Positions 5,526 to 5,688 of a DNA stretch of 5,688 nucleotides are shown here, one piece after another. The stretch is from an uncultured Lachnospiraceae bacterium (GTDB lineage: Bacteria; Bacillota; Clostridia; Lachnospirales; Lachnospiraceae): the NCBI GenBank assembly GCA_910585935.1, contig CAJUHN010000105.1, forward strand, positions 1 to 5,688, read 5' to 3'. A program made the translations under genes and the position numbers. The notes under the pieces were generated by a model. The model saw only the letters and a program-made list of their open reading frames with translations, ran no database searches and was not told the origin of the DNA. Every line of letters starts with the position of its first letter. Position 1 is the first letter of the stretch.

Positions 5526-5623
5526 TACTGCCTTTCCCAAAATTCTTTCTGCGCATCTCACCACTTCGATTTCATAGCTTATCATAACATTCACTTTTCC
5601 AAAAGTAGAACAGCCAATCAACA

Positions 5624-5688
5624 AGCGGAGGCAAAGAACTATTCCAAAAGAAGCCCCTTGGAAGACGTTGGTACTTAATGAGCAAACC
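5624..5688 (+). repeat. Structured dispersed repeat, copy 4 (3' part beyond window)
   Basis: The left arm begins AGCGGAGGCAAAGAACTATTCC and continues through AAGAAGCCCCTTGGAAGACGT and CTTAATGAGCAAACC, matching copy 1 almost base for base until the window ends within the first hairpin. It supplies the left boundary missing from copy 1. The GGTACT here could pair with an AGTACC of the kind seen in copies 2 and 3. The right arm cannot be assessed. Confidence 0.85.

Noticed and set aside
1..5688. CRISPR array
   Set aside because: The four repeats are about 145 bp, differ from each other, lie in both orientations and are 1-3 kb apart; no short regular repeat-spacer pattern or cas gene is present.

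Overview
The window is an AT-rich piece of a chromosome from a low-GC Gram-positive bacterium. It is most likely a gut Clostridia or Lachnospiraceae-type Firmicute. This is inferred from the AGGAGG-type ribosome binding sites, the YkpA-like ABC-F protein, the LytTR/DUF3021 gene pair and the strong A/T bias at third codon positions. No 16S or other taxonomic marker is present, so the family-level guess is inference.

Layout from left to right: (1) copy 1 of a structured dispersed repeat, cut by the left edge (1-132). (2) A gene-free leader (133-615) with a strong operator-like inverted repeat at 201-238 and a hairpin plus T-tracts at 556-593. (3) An ABC-F ATPase gene (616-2244, +). (4) A hairpin at 2302-2326 and, convergent with the ABC-F gene, a small serine resolvase gene (2375-2980, -) with palindromic sites directly upstream. 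(5) Copy 2 of the repeat, inverted, with a perfect 22-bp terminal inverted repeat (3115-3260). (6) A consensus sigma-A-type promoter (3378-3406), a short leader with a possible 17-codon ORF, and a two-gene operon of a LytTR DNA-binding regulator (3491-3931, +) and a four-helix DUF3021 membrane protein (3942-4397, +). (7) Copy 3 of the repeat (4466-4611), ending about 10 nt from the stop codon of a convergent PHP-family phosphoesterase gene (4622-5461, -). (8) A 5' intergenic region and copy 4 of the repeat, cut by the right edge (5624-5688).

The genes look like separate functional units, not one pathway: ribosome-associated ABC-F ATPase, orphan site-specific recombinase, regulator plus membrane partner, and nucleotide or RNA phosphoesterase. 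What ties the window together is the repeat family. Four copies of a roughly 145-bp element occupy nearly every gap between transcription units; only the ABC-F/resolvase gap lacks one. They share a fold: a long outer stem, a central stem capped by a small-loop hairpin, and a second hairpin abutting the outer stem. In copy 2 the outer stem and the first hairpin have different sequences from the other copies but still pair. Two G-U wobbles occur on one strand only. This suggests a mobile element, or RNA-level selection for structure, or both, and it is the most interesting signal here.
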